From Phyllobacterium sp. T1293 (GTDB taxonomy: Bacteria; Pseudomonadota; Alphaproteobacteria; Rhizobiales; Rhizobiaceae), in assembly GCF_020731415.2 (NCBI RefSeq), contig NZ_CP088274.1, positions 124,001 through 188,000 on the forward strand: a stretch of 64,000 nucleotides of DNA. The letters are read 5' to 3'. Both the position numbers and the translations under genes were made by a program. Below the pieces are notes generated by a model. It saw only the letters and a program-made list of their open reading frames with translations, had not been told where the DNA came from and did not search any database. Below, in pieces: positions 35,874-44,540 of this stretch (positions within the stretch are counted from its first letter, which is position 1; each line of letters begins with the position of its first letter).

Positions 35874-36618
35874 GGGCATAGCTCCCCAGATAGGCTTCGC
35901 GCACCCGCGCATCATCGGTTACCGCGCGCGGCGAACCGTCGAAGATGATCTCTCCGGCGGCCAGCACCACAACCCGTTTGGCAAAACGAAAAACAAGATC
36001 CATGTCATGCTCGATCATCAGCACCGCGAGATCATCGGGCAGTTGAGCAAGGGCGTTTTCAATCAGGAATGTATCACTATGCGGCACACCTGCCGCTGGC
36101 TCGTCCAGCAGCAATACTTTTGGCCGCAAAGCCATCGCCAAGGCGATTTCCAACAGGCGTTGTTGACCATAGGCGATTTCACCCACTGGCACCGTGGCCA
36201 GCGCGCCGAGATTAAGCGTATCAAGGATCGAACGTGTCTCCCGCATAACCTGCGGCATGGCATGGAAATTTCCCGCCAAGCGTCCAGTTTTGCCTTCGCG
36301 TTGCAGGATGGCGAGCGCCACATGTTCCTCAGGTGTCATTTCCGAAAAGAGCCGTGTGACCTGAAAGGACCGCACAAGCCCTGCCTGTACGCGCCGCATC
36401 GGGTTGAAGCGGGAGATGTCCTCACCATCCATCAGCACCCGGCCGGAACTCGGCTGTAAATGCCCGGTTACCAGATTGACGAAGGTGGTTTTCCCCGCAC
36501 CATTGGGACCGATCAGCGCGACCCGGTCTCCTTTTGCCATGGAAAGCGAAACATCTTTCGTGACATCCAGCCCGCCAAAGGACTTTTTCAGCCGCTCGAC
36601 TTCAAAGACTGCACTCAT
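35854..36618 (-). CDS. Branched-chain-amino-acid-type ABC transporter ATPase (LivG-like)
   Basis: A 254-residue LivG-type ATPase. Walker A is GPNGAGKTTFVNLVTG, followed by the LivG-specific insertion with RVQAGLVRSFQVTRLFSEMTPEEHV. Signature AYGQQRLLEIALAMAL and Walker B VLLLDEPAAGVPHSD are present; the usual AAGxNPxE reads AAGVPHSD here. ATG at 36618 overlaps the livM stop in an ATGA. The longer reading from 36765 lies in another gene and was rejected. Confidence 0.92.
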   Translation of the reverse strand: MSAVFEVERLKKSFGGLDVTKDVSLSMAKGDRVALIGPNGAGKTTFVNLVTGHLQPSSGRVLMDGEDISRFNPMRRVQAGLVRSFQVTRLFSEMTPEEHVALAILQREGKTGRLAGNFHAMPQVMRETRSILDTLNLGALATVPVGEIAYGQQRLLEIALAMALRPKVLLLDEPAAGVPHSDTFLIENALAQLPDDLAVLMIEHDMDLVFRFAKRVVVLAAGEIIFDGSPRAVTDDARVREAYLGSYAHASSAA

Positions 36619-37622
36619 TGGCGGCTCCCGATGAAACGTTTCATGAGGGCTACTGCCGTACCGTACAGGCCTTTTGGCGCAAAGAGCACGACGGCAATCA
36701 GCAATGCGCCGACAATGGTCAGCCAGTGGAATGGGTTTGCGGCGGACACCACATGTTCGAACCACATAAAGACAATGGTCCCGACCAAGGCACCATAGAG
36801 TGAACCCGCACCGCCCAGCACCAGCATGACCAGTGCTTCGGCTGAATTGGTGAAGCTCAGGCTGTCCAGCCCAACGACCTGGGTCGAAACCGCATTCAGC
36901 GCTCCGCCTACGCCAGCAACGGCACCCGAAATCACATACATCTTAATCAGGCTCATCTTGACCGACGCGCCCATGGCGCTGACCCGGATTGGATCTTGGC
37001 GAATGCCACGGCACAGCATGCCAAAGGGGGAGCGAACAAGGATACGCAGCAGGACAAAAATAAGGATGAGCAGAACAATAGCGAACACATAGGCAGTCCG
37101 TCCCCAGAGGTCGAAGGCAAAGAGCCCAAAGACCGGATCGGGAGCAATGCCGGAGAGACCATCGCTACCACCCGTATAGGTAGAAGCTTTGTTGGCTGCT
37201 TCGTGGAAAAGATGAATAACCGCGATGGACAGGACCAGTTGAGCCAGCCCGTGACCACGCAGGATAACGACACCTGAGACGAGGCCCGCAACAGCTCCCG
37301 TTATCGCCCCGATGGCAACCATGCTGAGTGGTTCTGTAATGCCGAAAGTAACAGCAGCAATACCAGCCGCATAGGCTCCGGTACCGAAAAGTGCCGCATG
37401 GCCAAGCGTGGCAACACCGCAATAGCCGGTGACGAGATCGAGAGACAGAACCAGCAGCATAATCGCGATGATGCGCGTGAGCAGCGCCAGATTGTCAGGG
37501 AACAGGAAATAGCCGGCAACAGCGGCGACGCCAATAATAAGAACACCTGCCAGATCACGCTGCCAAGGGCGGCGCATTGGTTTTGCCTGTTCAAAAGGAG
37601 CGGAGATTTCGGTAGCGCTCAT
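36615..37622 (-). CDS. Branched-chain-amino-acid-type ABC transporter permease (LivM-like)
   Basis: A 335-residue inner-membrane permease of the LivM family. A polar leader of about 25 residues precedes roughly eight to ten helices. SLDLVTGYCGVATLGHAALFGTGAYAAG is the hallmark, and PFGMLCRGIRQDPIRVSAMG is the cytoplasmic EAA-like loop. ATG at 37622 lies one base after the livH stop. It forms the membrane channel with the LivH-like partner. Confidence 0.92.
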   Translation of the reverse strand: MSATEISAPFEQAKPMRRPWQRDLAGVLIIGVAAVAGYFLFPDNLALLTRIIAIMLLVLSLDLVTGYCGVATLGHAALFGTGAYAAGIAAVTFGITEPLSMVAIGAITGAVAGLVSGVVILRGHGLAQLVLSIAVIHLFHEAANKASTYTGGSDGLSGIAPDPVFGLFAFDLWGRTAYVFAIVLLILIFVLLRILVRSPFGMLCRGIRQDPIRVSAMGASVKMSLIKMYVISGAVAGVGGALNAVSTQVVGLDSLSFTNSAEALVMLVLGGAGSLYGALVGTIVFMWFEHVVSAANPFHWLTIVGALLIAVVLFAPKGLYGTAVALMKRFIGSRQ

Positions 37623-37623
37623 A

Positions 37624-38487
37624 TCACTTGGCCCTTCCGAGAAGTCCACGCGGGAAGACCCAGACAATGGCGATCACCGCAAGATAGAAGAAAAACTCAC
37701 CATATTCAGGAACGAGATAACGTCCCGTTGTGTCAATGGCACCAAGCAGAAGGCAGGCAATGAGTGCGCCCGGAATGGAACCGGCGCCGCCAACCGAGAC
37801 AACAACAAGGAAAGTCACCATGTAGCGCAGCGCATAATAGGGTTCGACCGGCAGAAGTTCCGCGCCGATGACACCACCAAAGGCGGCAAGGCCAACCGCA
37901 AGGGCAAAGCTTGCCGCATAGACAATGCGCGTGCGCACTCCAAGCGAGGCGGCCATGGCAGTGTTATCAACCGAGGCGCGCAGTTTGACACCGAATGACG
38001 TGCGCTCAATCAGAAACCAGAGGCCGAGCGCTACGACCACACCGCAGGCGATAGCAAAGAGCTTGTGCGCCGCGATGGTACGGAATCCGAGATCAACCGG
38101 GCCCTGCAACTCGGCGGGCAGTGGGATGGTTTTCAATGTCGGACCGAAGACATAATTGGCAAGGCCGATGACGCAGAAGGTTATGCCGATAGTCATCAGC
38201 ACCTGTGTCAGTTCCGGCGCGCCATAGATGCGGCGATAAAGGAAACGCTCCAGCGGGATGGCGATAATGATTGTGCCAATGACAGCCAGAATAATCGCAA
38301 AACCATAGGCTAGTCCCAGATCGCGGGCCGCATAGGAGGCAATATAGCCGCCGATCATGGCAAAGGCGCCGTGGGCGAGATTGACGACGCGCATCAACCC
38401 CATGGTTACGGACAGGCCGATGGAGATAATGAAAAGCACCATCCCATAGGCGAGCGCGTCAACGCCAATGCTGAAGAAAACCTGCAT
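37624..38487 (-). CDS. Branched-chain-amino-acid-type ABC transporter permease (LivH-like)
   Basis: A 287-residue permease of the LivH family. The conserved second helix segment is SVTMGLMRVVNLAHGAFAMIGGYIA, and the loop FGVKLRASVDNTAMAASLGV is the ATPase contact region. ATG at 38487 has GGG about 8 bases upstream; a reading from 38532 adds 15 residues with no membrane character. It lies 58 bases after the substrate-binding protein gene. Confidence 0.92.
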   Translation of the reverse strand: MQVFFSIGVDALAYGMVLFIISIGLSVTMGLMRVVNLAHGAFAMIGGYIASYAARDLGLAYGFAIILAVIGTIIIAIPLERFLYRRIYGAPELTQVLMTIGITFCVIGLANYVFGPTLKTIPLPAELQGPVDLGFRTIAAHKLFAIACGVVVALGLWFLIERTSFGVKLRASVDNTAMAASLGVRTRIVYAASFALAVGLAAFGGVIGAELLPVEPYYALRYMVTFLVVVSVGGAGSIPGALIACLLLGAIDTTGRYLVPEYGEFFFYLAVIAIVWVFPRGLLGRAK

Positions 38488-38545
38488 CAAATCATCCCGG
38501 TTGAAACCGGAGCAGTTACCGCTCCGGGCCATTCATCAATCAAAA

Positions 38546-39721
38546 CTACTTTGCCGCCGCCAGACCGGGGTCAGGCTGCTTTTCAAAGGTCTTGATCTCC
38601 TTGTTGTAATAGGCGCCATCGCTGTCTTTGGCGACTTCACGCAAATAGATATTCTGCGTGATATGCCGGGTTTCCGGATCGATGGACACGGGACCGCGCG
38701 GGCTTTCCCAAGCGAGGCCCTTCACCGCATCAACCGCTTTCTTGGCGTCCTGCTTGCCGCCTGTTGCTTCGATCATCTTGTAAATGACGTGCATACCGTC
38801 ATAGGCACCCACCGAAGGGAATGACAGCTCTGCCGGATTGCCTATGGCTTTGCGCGCTGCCTCGACAAAAGCCCGGTTTTCAGGCGAGTCATGCGCAATG
38901 GCATAATGGAATGTTGTGAGAATGCCGAGCGCCGCATCGCCGAGCGCGGGCAAATCGGATTCCTGCGTCAGATCGCCGGGTGCGAGAAACTGAACACCGG
39001 CTTCCTTCAGGCCATTCTCATTATAGGCTTTGACGAAACCGAGCGTCGTTGGGCCCGATGGCAGAAACGCAAAGACAGCCTGCGCACCTGAGTTACGCAC
39101 CCGTTGCATAACCGGGCTGAAATCATTGGTCGATAGCGGCATGCGGATGGATTCGACCACCTTACCGCCTTCCTTTTCGAAGGTGGTTTTGAAAGCGTTT
39201 TCCGCATCAACGCCCGGACCGTAATCACTGACCACGGTGATGGCTTTCTCCACACTGCGCTCACGCGCAATCTTGGCCATTGGGGCTGAGGTCTGCCATG
39301 TGGTGAACGATGTGCGCACCACATAGGGGCTCTTGGTGACAATGGCTGATGTGGCGGCGTTCATCACCACGAGCGGCACATTTGCCTGCTGCAAAAGCGG
39401 CGTCACGGCCATCGCATCCGGGGTAAAATAGAAGCCCGCGAGATATTGCACACCTTCCTTGACCACCAGTTCCTGCGCCAGCGCCTTGGATTGAGCCGGA
39501 TCAGCCTGCGGAACATCGCGATAGAGCACTTCGATTGTGTCATTGCCGATCTTGTTGCCGTGCGTGGCAATGTAGGCGTCAATACCAGCCTTGAAGTTCT
39601 TGCCCTGAATGGCGAACGGGCCCGAGAACGGGCCGACCACACCAATCTTTATCACATCCGCATAGGCGGCACCGCTGAGCAGAATGGCTGCCGCTGCAGC
39701 CAGAATAAGCTTTTTCATCAT
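38546..39721 (-). CDS. Branched-chain-amino-acid-type ABC transporter substrate-binding protein
   Basis: A 391-residue periplasmic binding protein with signal peptide MMKKLILAAAAAILLSGAAYA (cleavage near 21). The type I periplasmic-binding fold starts IKIGVVGPFSGPFAIQGKNFKAGIDAYIA. It heads the transporter operon and lies 127 bases downstream of pcaB on the same strand. Proteins of this family that sit with aromatic degradation genes often bind aromatic acids rather than Leu/Ile/Val, so uptake of a ring compound or its precursor is a reasonable inference here. The true ligand is unknown. Confidence 0.9.
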   Translation of the reverse strand: MMKKLILAAAAAILLSGAAYADVIKIGVVGPFSGPFAIQGKNFKAGIDAYIATHGNKIGNDTIEVLYRDVPQADPAQSKALAQELVVKEGVQYLAGFYFTPDAMAVTPLLQQANVPLVVMNAATSAIVTKSPYVVRTSFTTWQTSAPMAKIARERSVEKAITVVSDYGPGVDAENAFKTTFEKEGGKVVESIRMPLSTNDFSPVMQRVRNSGAQAVFAFLPSGPTTLGFVKAYNENGLKEAGVQFLAPGDLTQESDLPALGDAALGILTTFHYAIAHDSPENRAFVEAARKAIGNPAELSFPSVGAYDGMHVIYKMIEATGGKQDAKKAVDAVKGLAWESPRGPVSIDPETRHITQNIYLREVAKDSDGAYYNKEIKTFEKQPDPGLAAAK

Positions 39722-39744
39722 TCCTCCCTTTGATCCCCTGCCGG

Positions 39745-39766
39745 CCAGATTATTTCTCCCATCTGG
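39745..39766. promoter_or_regulatory. Inverted repeat upstream of the liv-type binding protein gene
   Basis: CCAGAT-N10-ATCTGG is a 6-10-6 dyad, 24-45 bases before the ATG of the binding protein gene and in the 127-base gap after pcaB. It could be an operator or a weak hairpin. It has no T-tract in the minus direction, so a terminator is less likely. Confidence 0.35.
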
Positions 39767-39848
39767 TCCGTTTGGAATGTTTCGTTCAATGTCTCACACC
39801 AGTTGGTAATGTAAAATGAAAACTATGCGCCTTTGCATAATCCCCAAG

Positions 39849-40922
39849 TTATGATTCTCCGGAAACAGTGCTGTTTCCCAATCTCTCTATGGAAGACAAC
39901 AAGCTGGCTGTTGTCTGCAACGATGACACGGTTGTTGTGACCATGGATGGCAGGATCAACCATTCCAGCGTCCATGCCGACCCTGATCGTTCCTGTTCAT
40001 GTACAAGCGCCTGATGCATGCCGGAAAGCTGAACGGCGTTATAGCGCGCAAGCGTGACAAGCAGTTCCGCCTGAACCGGATTTTGCTTGTGTGGCATCGC
40101 CGACGAACCGCCACCACCACTGAGGCTGATCTCGCTGCCGGATTGTGCGAGCAACGCAATATCCTGCCCGATTTTCCCCAGACTTCCCGTGACAAGCGAG
40201 AGGAGACTGGCGAAATCGGCGATACGATCCCGCTGGCTGTGCCACTGTGGTGCATCATGTAGGTCGAGCGCTGCCGCTAGCCGTTTGCGAACCGCAGCCG
40301 CCTTGCCGTCAAGCTTTTCCAGCGTGCCAGCTGCGCCGCCGAATTGAACGACAGGAAATGACTGTGTGAGAAACGCCAGCCGCTGTTTATCGCGCAGCAG
40401 CGGTTCGCGCCACGCTTCGATACGATCATGTACAGTGATAGGAATTGCCGCCTGCATACGCGTATATCCCATCAGGCTATTGCCGCCAAACGCAGTATCA
40501 ATGCGATTGAGCCCGGTGATTATATCATCGAGCCCACTATCCAGATGAGAGAGCACCGGCTTCAAACGGATCATCAGGCTCGTATCAATGACATCCTGAC
40601 TGGTTGTGCCGAAATGCAGCGCGTTCCGATGTTCTTCTGGAATTGTCGCACGCAGTTTGCTTATGAGTTCCGGCACAACAACGCCATCGCGTGCAGTGGC
40701 GGTTTTCAAGGCCATCATATTGGCCACGAACGATTGACAGGCACTTGCAATTGCCTGTGCGGATTCAGCAGGAATTACACCCTCGTCGGCTTGAGCCTGA
40801 GCCAGCGCTGTCTCGAAATCAAGCATGGCCGCAATATCGACATTGGCTGAAAACCAATCGCTTGCCGCCTCATTGCCGAGAAGGCCTGATAGAAACGGAT
40901 GATCAAAGGCAGAAATACTCAT
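39849..40922 (-). CDS. pcaB: 3-carboxy-cis,cis-muconate cycloisomerase
   Basis: Converts 3-carboxy-cis,cis-muconate to 4-carboxymuconolactone in the protocatechuate branch of the beta-ketoadipate pathway. The 357-residue protein belongs to the fumarase/aspartase superfamily. The family signature GGSSAMPHKQNPVQAEL is present at about 270-285. HFGTTSQDVIDTS (about 103-115) carries the substrate-contacting residues. The length is that of the short rhizobial form. It ends the operon pcaD-C-H-G-B and lies 21 bases after pcaG. Confidence 0.95.
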   Translation of the reverse strand: MSISAFDHPFLSGLLGNEAASDWFSANVDIAAMLDFETALAQAQADEGVIPAESAQAIASACQSFVANMMALKTATARDGVVVPELISKLRATIPEEHRNALHFGTTSQDVIDTSLMIRLKPVLSHLDSGLDDIITGLNRIDTAFGGNSLMGYTRMQAAIPITVHDRIEAWREPLLRDKQRLAFLTQSFPVVQFGGAAGTLEKLDGKAAAVRKRLAAALDLHDAPQWHSQRDRIADFASLLSLVTGSLGKIGQDIALLAQSGSEISLSGGGGSSAMPHKQNPVQAELLVTLARYNAVQLSGMHQALVHEQERSGSAWTLEWLILPSMVTTTVSSLQTTASLLSSIERLGNSTVSGES

Positions 40923-40943
40923 TGGTCAGATATCCCTGATATC

Positions 40944-41558
40944 TCAGATATCGAAGAAGACAGTTTCCTTCTCCCCCTGCAGATGGATATCGAAGTGATG
41001 GGTCGAACCGTCCTTGCGGGCGAGAAGCGTTGGCACACGATTGCGATGCTCGATCCGCTGAAGCACCGGATCTTCCGCATTTGCGGCTTCCTCATCGGCA
41101 AAATAAAGACGGGTCTGCAAACCGATATTGATACCGCGTGCCACGATCCATAGCGTCACATGCGGCGCCATCAACCGCCCGTCCTTGTAAGGCACACGTC
41201 CGGGCTTGATTGTCTCAAAAATATACTCGCCGGTTTCCATGTCGGTTGGACAGCGGCCCCAGCCGGTGAAATTAGCATCGGCAGTGCCACGCATCTCCGA
41301 TGGGCTATTGTAAAGCCCCTTCGCATCTGCCTGCCAGATTTCAACAAGCGCATCGCGCAGAGGCGTGCCCGTACCGTCAAAAATACGACCGCGCAGGGTA
41401 ACGCGCTCACCCAATGTCTTGTCATTCACCATGGAGATACCAAGGTCAGTTTGGTAAACACCAGTGATTCCGGAGAAATTCGGGGTACAGCCAATATGCA
41501 CATAGGGACCGGCTGTCTGCGACGGTGTTTCCTTGAGAAAGCCCAGAGACTGCACCAT
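40944..41558 (-). CDS. pcaG: Protocatechuate 3,4-dioxygenase alpha subunit
   Basis: The non-catalytic partner subunit (204 residues) of the intradiol ring-cleaving enzyme that turns protocatechuate into 3-carboxymuconate. Features are TAGPYVHIG near the N-terminus, then LRGRIFDGTGTPLRDALVEIWQADAKGLYNSP, the intradiol dioxygenase signature with the alpha-subunit EIWQAD. The iron-ligating Tyr/His set of the beta subunit is not fully kept, as expected. Its ATG shares one base with the pcaH stop (TGATG), so the two are coupled; GGAGGG lies upstream. Confidence 0.95.
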   Translation of the reverse strand: MVQSLGFLKETPSQTAGPYVHIGCTPNFSGITGVYQTDLGISMVNDKTLGERVTLRGRIFDGTGTPLRDALVEIWQADAKGLYNSPSEMRGTADANFTGWGRCPTDMETGEYIFETIKPGRVPYKDGRLMAPHVTLWIVARGINIGLQTRLYFADEEAANAEDPVLQRIEHRNRVPTLLARKDGSTHHFDIHLQGEKETVFFDI

Positions 41559-42298
41559 CAATTGCCCTCCAGCCGGTTTTCGAACAGCGTGGAGCGGCGA
41601 CCGCGCAACACGATATCAAACTTGTAGGCGCGTGCATCCATCGGGATAGTGTTTTGCCGGTCAAGCGCGGCAATCAGTTGTTCAATGGCCGCCTTGTCAG
41701 GGATCGATTTGACGATTGGGCACTGCCAGATCATCGGATCGCCTTCGAAATACATCTGAGTGATCAGCCGCTGTGCAAACCCATGACCGAATACGGAAAA
41801 GTGGATATGCGCCGGGCGCCAATCATTGACCCCGTTCGGCCAAGGATAGGCACCGGGCTTTACTGTGCGAAAGCGATAATAGCCATCTTCATCCGTAATT
41901 GTTCGCCCGCAACCGCCAAAATTCGGATCAAGTGGCGCAAGGTAGCCTTCGCGTTTATGGCGGTAACGCCCACCGGCATTGGCCTGCCAGAATTCGAGTA
42001 AAGCACCGGCCACACCGACGCCGCGTTCATCGACAACGCGGCCATGCACGATAATACGTTGGCCGATGGCGCTTTCACCCGGCTTGGCAAAATTATGGAT
42101 CAAATCATCATCAAGCTCGCCGAGCAGTGAATGCCCGAACACAGGACCGGTGATCTCAGACAGTGTATTATCCAGCGACAGCAGCGCCCGCTGCGGCGAG
42201 CGCACAACACTTGTCTTATAATCGGGCGTATAGGCAGGCGGATGCCATTGCCTGTCGCGCTGGAAGAATGCGCCGGTTTCCGGTTTTCTATTGGACAT
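41558..42298 (-). CDS. pcaH: Protocatechuate 3,4-dioxygenase beta subunit
   Basis: The iron(III)-bearing catalytic subunit (246 residues). The signature [42 protein letters not shown] holds one iron tyrosine and the substrate loop. [15 protein letters not shown] and [12 protein letters not shown] carry the other Tyr and the two His ligands. It pairs with the alpha subunit encoded directly downstream. Spacing from pcaC is 12 bases. Confidence 0.96.
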   Translation of the reverse strand: MSNRKPETGAFFQRDRQWHPPAYTPDYKTSVVRSPQRALLSLDNTLSEITGPVFGHSLLGELDDDLIHNFAKPGESAIGQRIIVHGRVVDERGVGVAGALLEFWQANAGGRYRHKREGYLAPLDPNFGGCGRTITDEDGYYRFRTVKPGAYPWPNGVNDWRPAHIHFSVFGHGFAQRLITQMYFEGDPMIWQCPIVKSIPDKAAIEQLIAALDRQNTIPMDARAYKFDIVLRGRRSTLFENRLEGN

Positions 42299-42310
42299 TG
42301 CTGCCTCCCG

Positions 42311-42715
42311 TCACGCTGCCTGTTCGGCTTCCAGTTCCTTATAGACCTGCTTGGCCAGCTTGATCGCATGATTTGCCGCCGGAACACCTGCATAAATTGC
42401 AACGTGCAACAGTGCCTCGCAAATATCATCCTGTGTCGCACCTGTATTGGCAGTGGCGCGGATATGCATGGTCAGTTCGTCGTCCTGGCCAAGTGCTGCC
42501 AGAAGCGCAATCGTGACAATCGAGCGCTCACGCTTGGTCCAGCCGGGTCGGGACCAGACATGCCCCCAGGCCGCTTCCGTGATCAGGTCCTGAAAAGGCT
42601 GATCAAACCCGGTCTTGGTGGTTTCCACCCGGTTGACATGTTCTTCACCCAGAACAATCCGGCGTGTCGCCATGCCCTGCAGATACCGGTGTGAGGGGGT
42701 AGCTGCGTCCGTCAT
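42311..42715 (-). CDS. pcaC: 4-carboxymuconolactone decarboxylase
   Basis: Removes CO2 from 4-carboxymuconolactone to give the 3-oxoadipate enol-lactone. The 134-residue, all-helical protein has WSRPGWTKRERSIVTIALLAALGQDDELTMHI and the C-terminal NTGATQDDICEALLHVAIYAGVPAANHA, both typical of the family. It is a stand-alone decarboxylase, not fused to PcaD as in some actinobacteria. Its start overlaps the pcaD stop (ATGA). Confidence 0.95.
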   Translation of the reverse strand: MTDAATPSHRYLQGMATRRIVLGEEHVNRVETTKTGFDQPFQDLITEAAWGHVWSRPGWTKRERSIVTIALLAALGQDDELTMHIRATANTGATQDDICEALLHVAIYAGVPAANHAIKLAKQVYKELEAEQAA

Positions 42716-43518
42716 GATTTTCCTCCAAGCTTGAATTCGTCAATAAAGGCTCGCATCACCGCCACCAGTGTTTCCGGTTGCTCGACGCAGGGAATATGAC
42801 CCGCATCCTTGATGACTTCGTAACGCGCCCGTGGAATGAGTTTTGCCAGTTCAAGCACCAGATCGGGTGGGGTCGAGCCGTCCTGATCGCCGACAATGCA
42901 GATTGCAGGCACAGCGATGCGTTTTGCCGCTACGGTGAAATCCGCATCCCGCAGAGCAGCACAGGTGCCGCTATAGCCACTCACCGGCTGGCGAACCACC
43001 ATGTTGCGATAGCCTGCGAGATCATTGGCGCGCTCTTTATGAAAAGCTGGTGTGAACCAGCGCTGCAAAATACTGTCGGCAATCGACGCAATACCGCTTT
43101 CGTTCACCGCATCAATACGCGCATTCCAGAATTCCGCTGTGCCGATCTTATGTGCCGTATCGCACAGGATCAATGCCTGCACCAATTCGGGCCGGTTCGC
43201 ATAAAGACCCTGCGCCACAAGCCCGCCAACCGACAGGCCGCAAATGATCGCATCCTTGACGGAGAGATAATCGAGCAAGCCAGTCAAATCCCCGACATGA
43301 TCGTCGATGGTGTAAGGCGTGCTGCCAGTATCCGACAGACCATGGCCGCGCATATCATAGGTAACAATGGCGAACTCACCGACGAGCCGGATAATCACAT
43401 CCCGCCAGATGCGAAAATCCGTTCCAAGTGAATTGGCGAAAACCAGCACAGGCTTACCTGCGGGCGCACTGATCAACTGATAATGCAGCGTGACGCCATT
43501 GATATGAGCAAATTGCAC
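42712..43518 (-). CDS. pcaD: 3-oxoadipate enol-lactonase
   Basis: Hydrolyses the enol-lactone to 3-oxoadipate. The 268-residue alpha/beta hydrolase has NSLGTDFRIW, YDMRGHGLSDTG, the nucleophile elbow CGLSVGGLVAQ (Ser near 99), an Asp in VGDQDGSTPPD and the His in AGHIPCVEQPE. It starts with GTG (GGGAGGG five bases upstream) and is the first gene of the operon, divergent from pcaQ. The shared 101-base promoter region carries the PcaQ dyad. Confidence 0.95.
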   Translation of the reverse strand: MQFAHINGVTLHYQLISAPAGKPVLVFANSLGTDFRIWRDVIIRLVGEFAIVTYDMRGHGLSDTGSTPYTIDDHVGDLTGLLDYLSVKDAIICGLSVGGLVAQGLYANRPELVQALILCDTAHKIGTAEFWNARIDAVNESGIASIADSILQRWFTPAFHKERANDLAGYRNMVVRQPVSGYSGTCAALRDADFTVAAKRIAVPAICIVGDQDGSTPPDLVLELAKLIPRARYEVIKDAGHIPCVEQPETLVAVMRAFIDEFKLGGKS

Positions 43519-43595
43519 CGAAACCCTCCCGGATAACTTATATGGACAATGGATTATGTATTTGGTTCGGTAAAATGATATCTTGCCGCATTCGC

Positions 43596-43611
43596 TTAAC
43601 CCTGGGGTTAT
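43596..43611. promoter_or_regulatory. PcaQ-binding dyad between pcaD and pcaQ
   Basis: TTAACC-CTGG-GGTTAT is the reverse complement of the ATAACC-N4-GGTTAA element reported for PcaQ in Sinorhizobium. It ends 8 bases before the pcaQ ATG and about 78 bases from the pcaD start, suited to autorepression and to activation of pcaDCHGB. Confidence 0.8.
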
Positions 43612-43619
43612 GAAAACAC

Positions 43620-44540
43620 ATGATCGATGGCCGCATCAAGTTCCGCCACCTGCAAACTTTTCTCGAAGTCGCCCGCCAGAAAAGCGTGATGAAGGCAGCA
43701 GCGATTCTACATATCAGCCAACCCGCTGTAACCAAAACCATTCGTGAAATGGAAGAGGTGCTTGGCGTTGCCATGTTTGAGCGTGACGGTCGCGGCATCC
43801 GTATCACTCGCTTCGGTGAAGTATTTTTGCGTTACGCGGGAGCAGCCATTACCGCGCTGCGGCAAGGCATCGATTCTGTCACCAACGAGCAATCGGGAGA
43901 GGGTATCCCCGTTCGGGTAGGTGCCTTGCCAACGGTTTCAACCCGCATCATGCCGCAGGCCATCAGCCTGTTCCTGCAGGAAAAGACCCAGAGCCGATTG
44001 AAAATCGTCACCGGAGAAAATGCCGTGCTGCTCGAACAGTTGCGGCTGGGCGACCTCGATCTTGTTGTTGGCCGATTGGCTGCGCCGGAAAAAATGACCG
44101 GCTTTTCCTTCGAACATCTCTATTCTGAACAGGTAGTTTTTGCCGTCAGCGCACACCATCCATTGCTTGATGCCAGCGAAGACATTTTCAATCGTCTCGA
44201 AGAGTTTCCGGTGCTGATGCCGACGCGCGCATCCATCATTCGGCCCTTCGTCGACCGGTTTCTTATTGCCAACGGTGTCGCCAAACTCCCGCACCAGATC
44301 GAGACGGTTTCCGATGCTTTTGGCAGGGCCTTTGTACGCTCCCATCATGCCGTGTGGATTATTTCAGCCGGAGTGGTCGCCAGCGACGTTGCAGACGGTA
44401 TGCTTGCACTTCTGCCGATCGATACCACTGAAACAAAAGGCCCGGTTGGCTTGACCACCCGCGCCGATGTAACGCCTTCGCTGCCGCTCATGATCCTGAT
44501 GCAGACGATCCGCGAGGCGGCAGACGGAATGAAGAACTGA
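43620..44540 (+). CDS. pcaQ: LysR-type activator PcaQ
   Basis: A LysR-family regulator of 306 residues. The N-terminal winged-helix (about 5-65; FRHLQTFLEVARQKSVMKAAAILHISQPAVTKTIREMEEVLG) is followed by the effector-binding domain. In rhizobia PcaQ responds to carboxymuconolactone and activates pcaDCHGB, and the same divergent gene order appears here. The stop codon abuts that of the convergent kinase gene with no spacing. Confidence 0.93.
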   Translation: MIDGRIKFRHLQTFLEVARQKSVMKAAAILHISQPAVTKTIREMEEVLGVAMFERDGRGIRITRFGEVFLRYAGAAITALRQGIDSVTNEQSGEGIPVRVGALPTVSTRIMPQAISLFLQEKTQSRLKIVTGENAVLLEQLRLGDLDLVVGRLAAPEKMTGFSFEHLYSEQVVFAVSAHHPLLDASEDIFNRLEEFPVLMPTRASIIRPFVDRFLIANGVAKLPHQIETVSDAFGRAFVRSHHAVWIISAGVVASDVADGMLALLPIDTTETKGPVGLTTRADVTPSLPLMILMQTIREAADGMKN

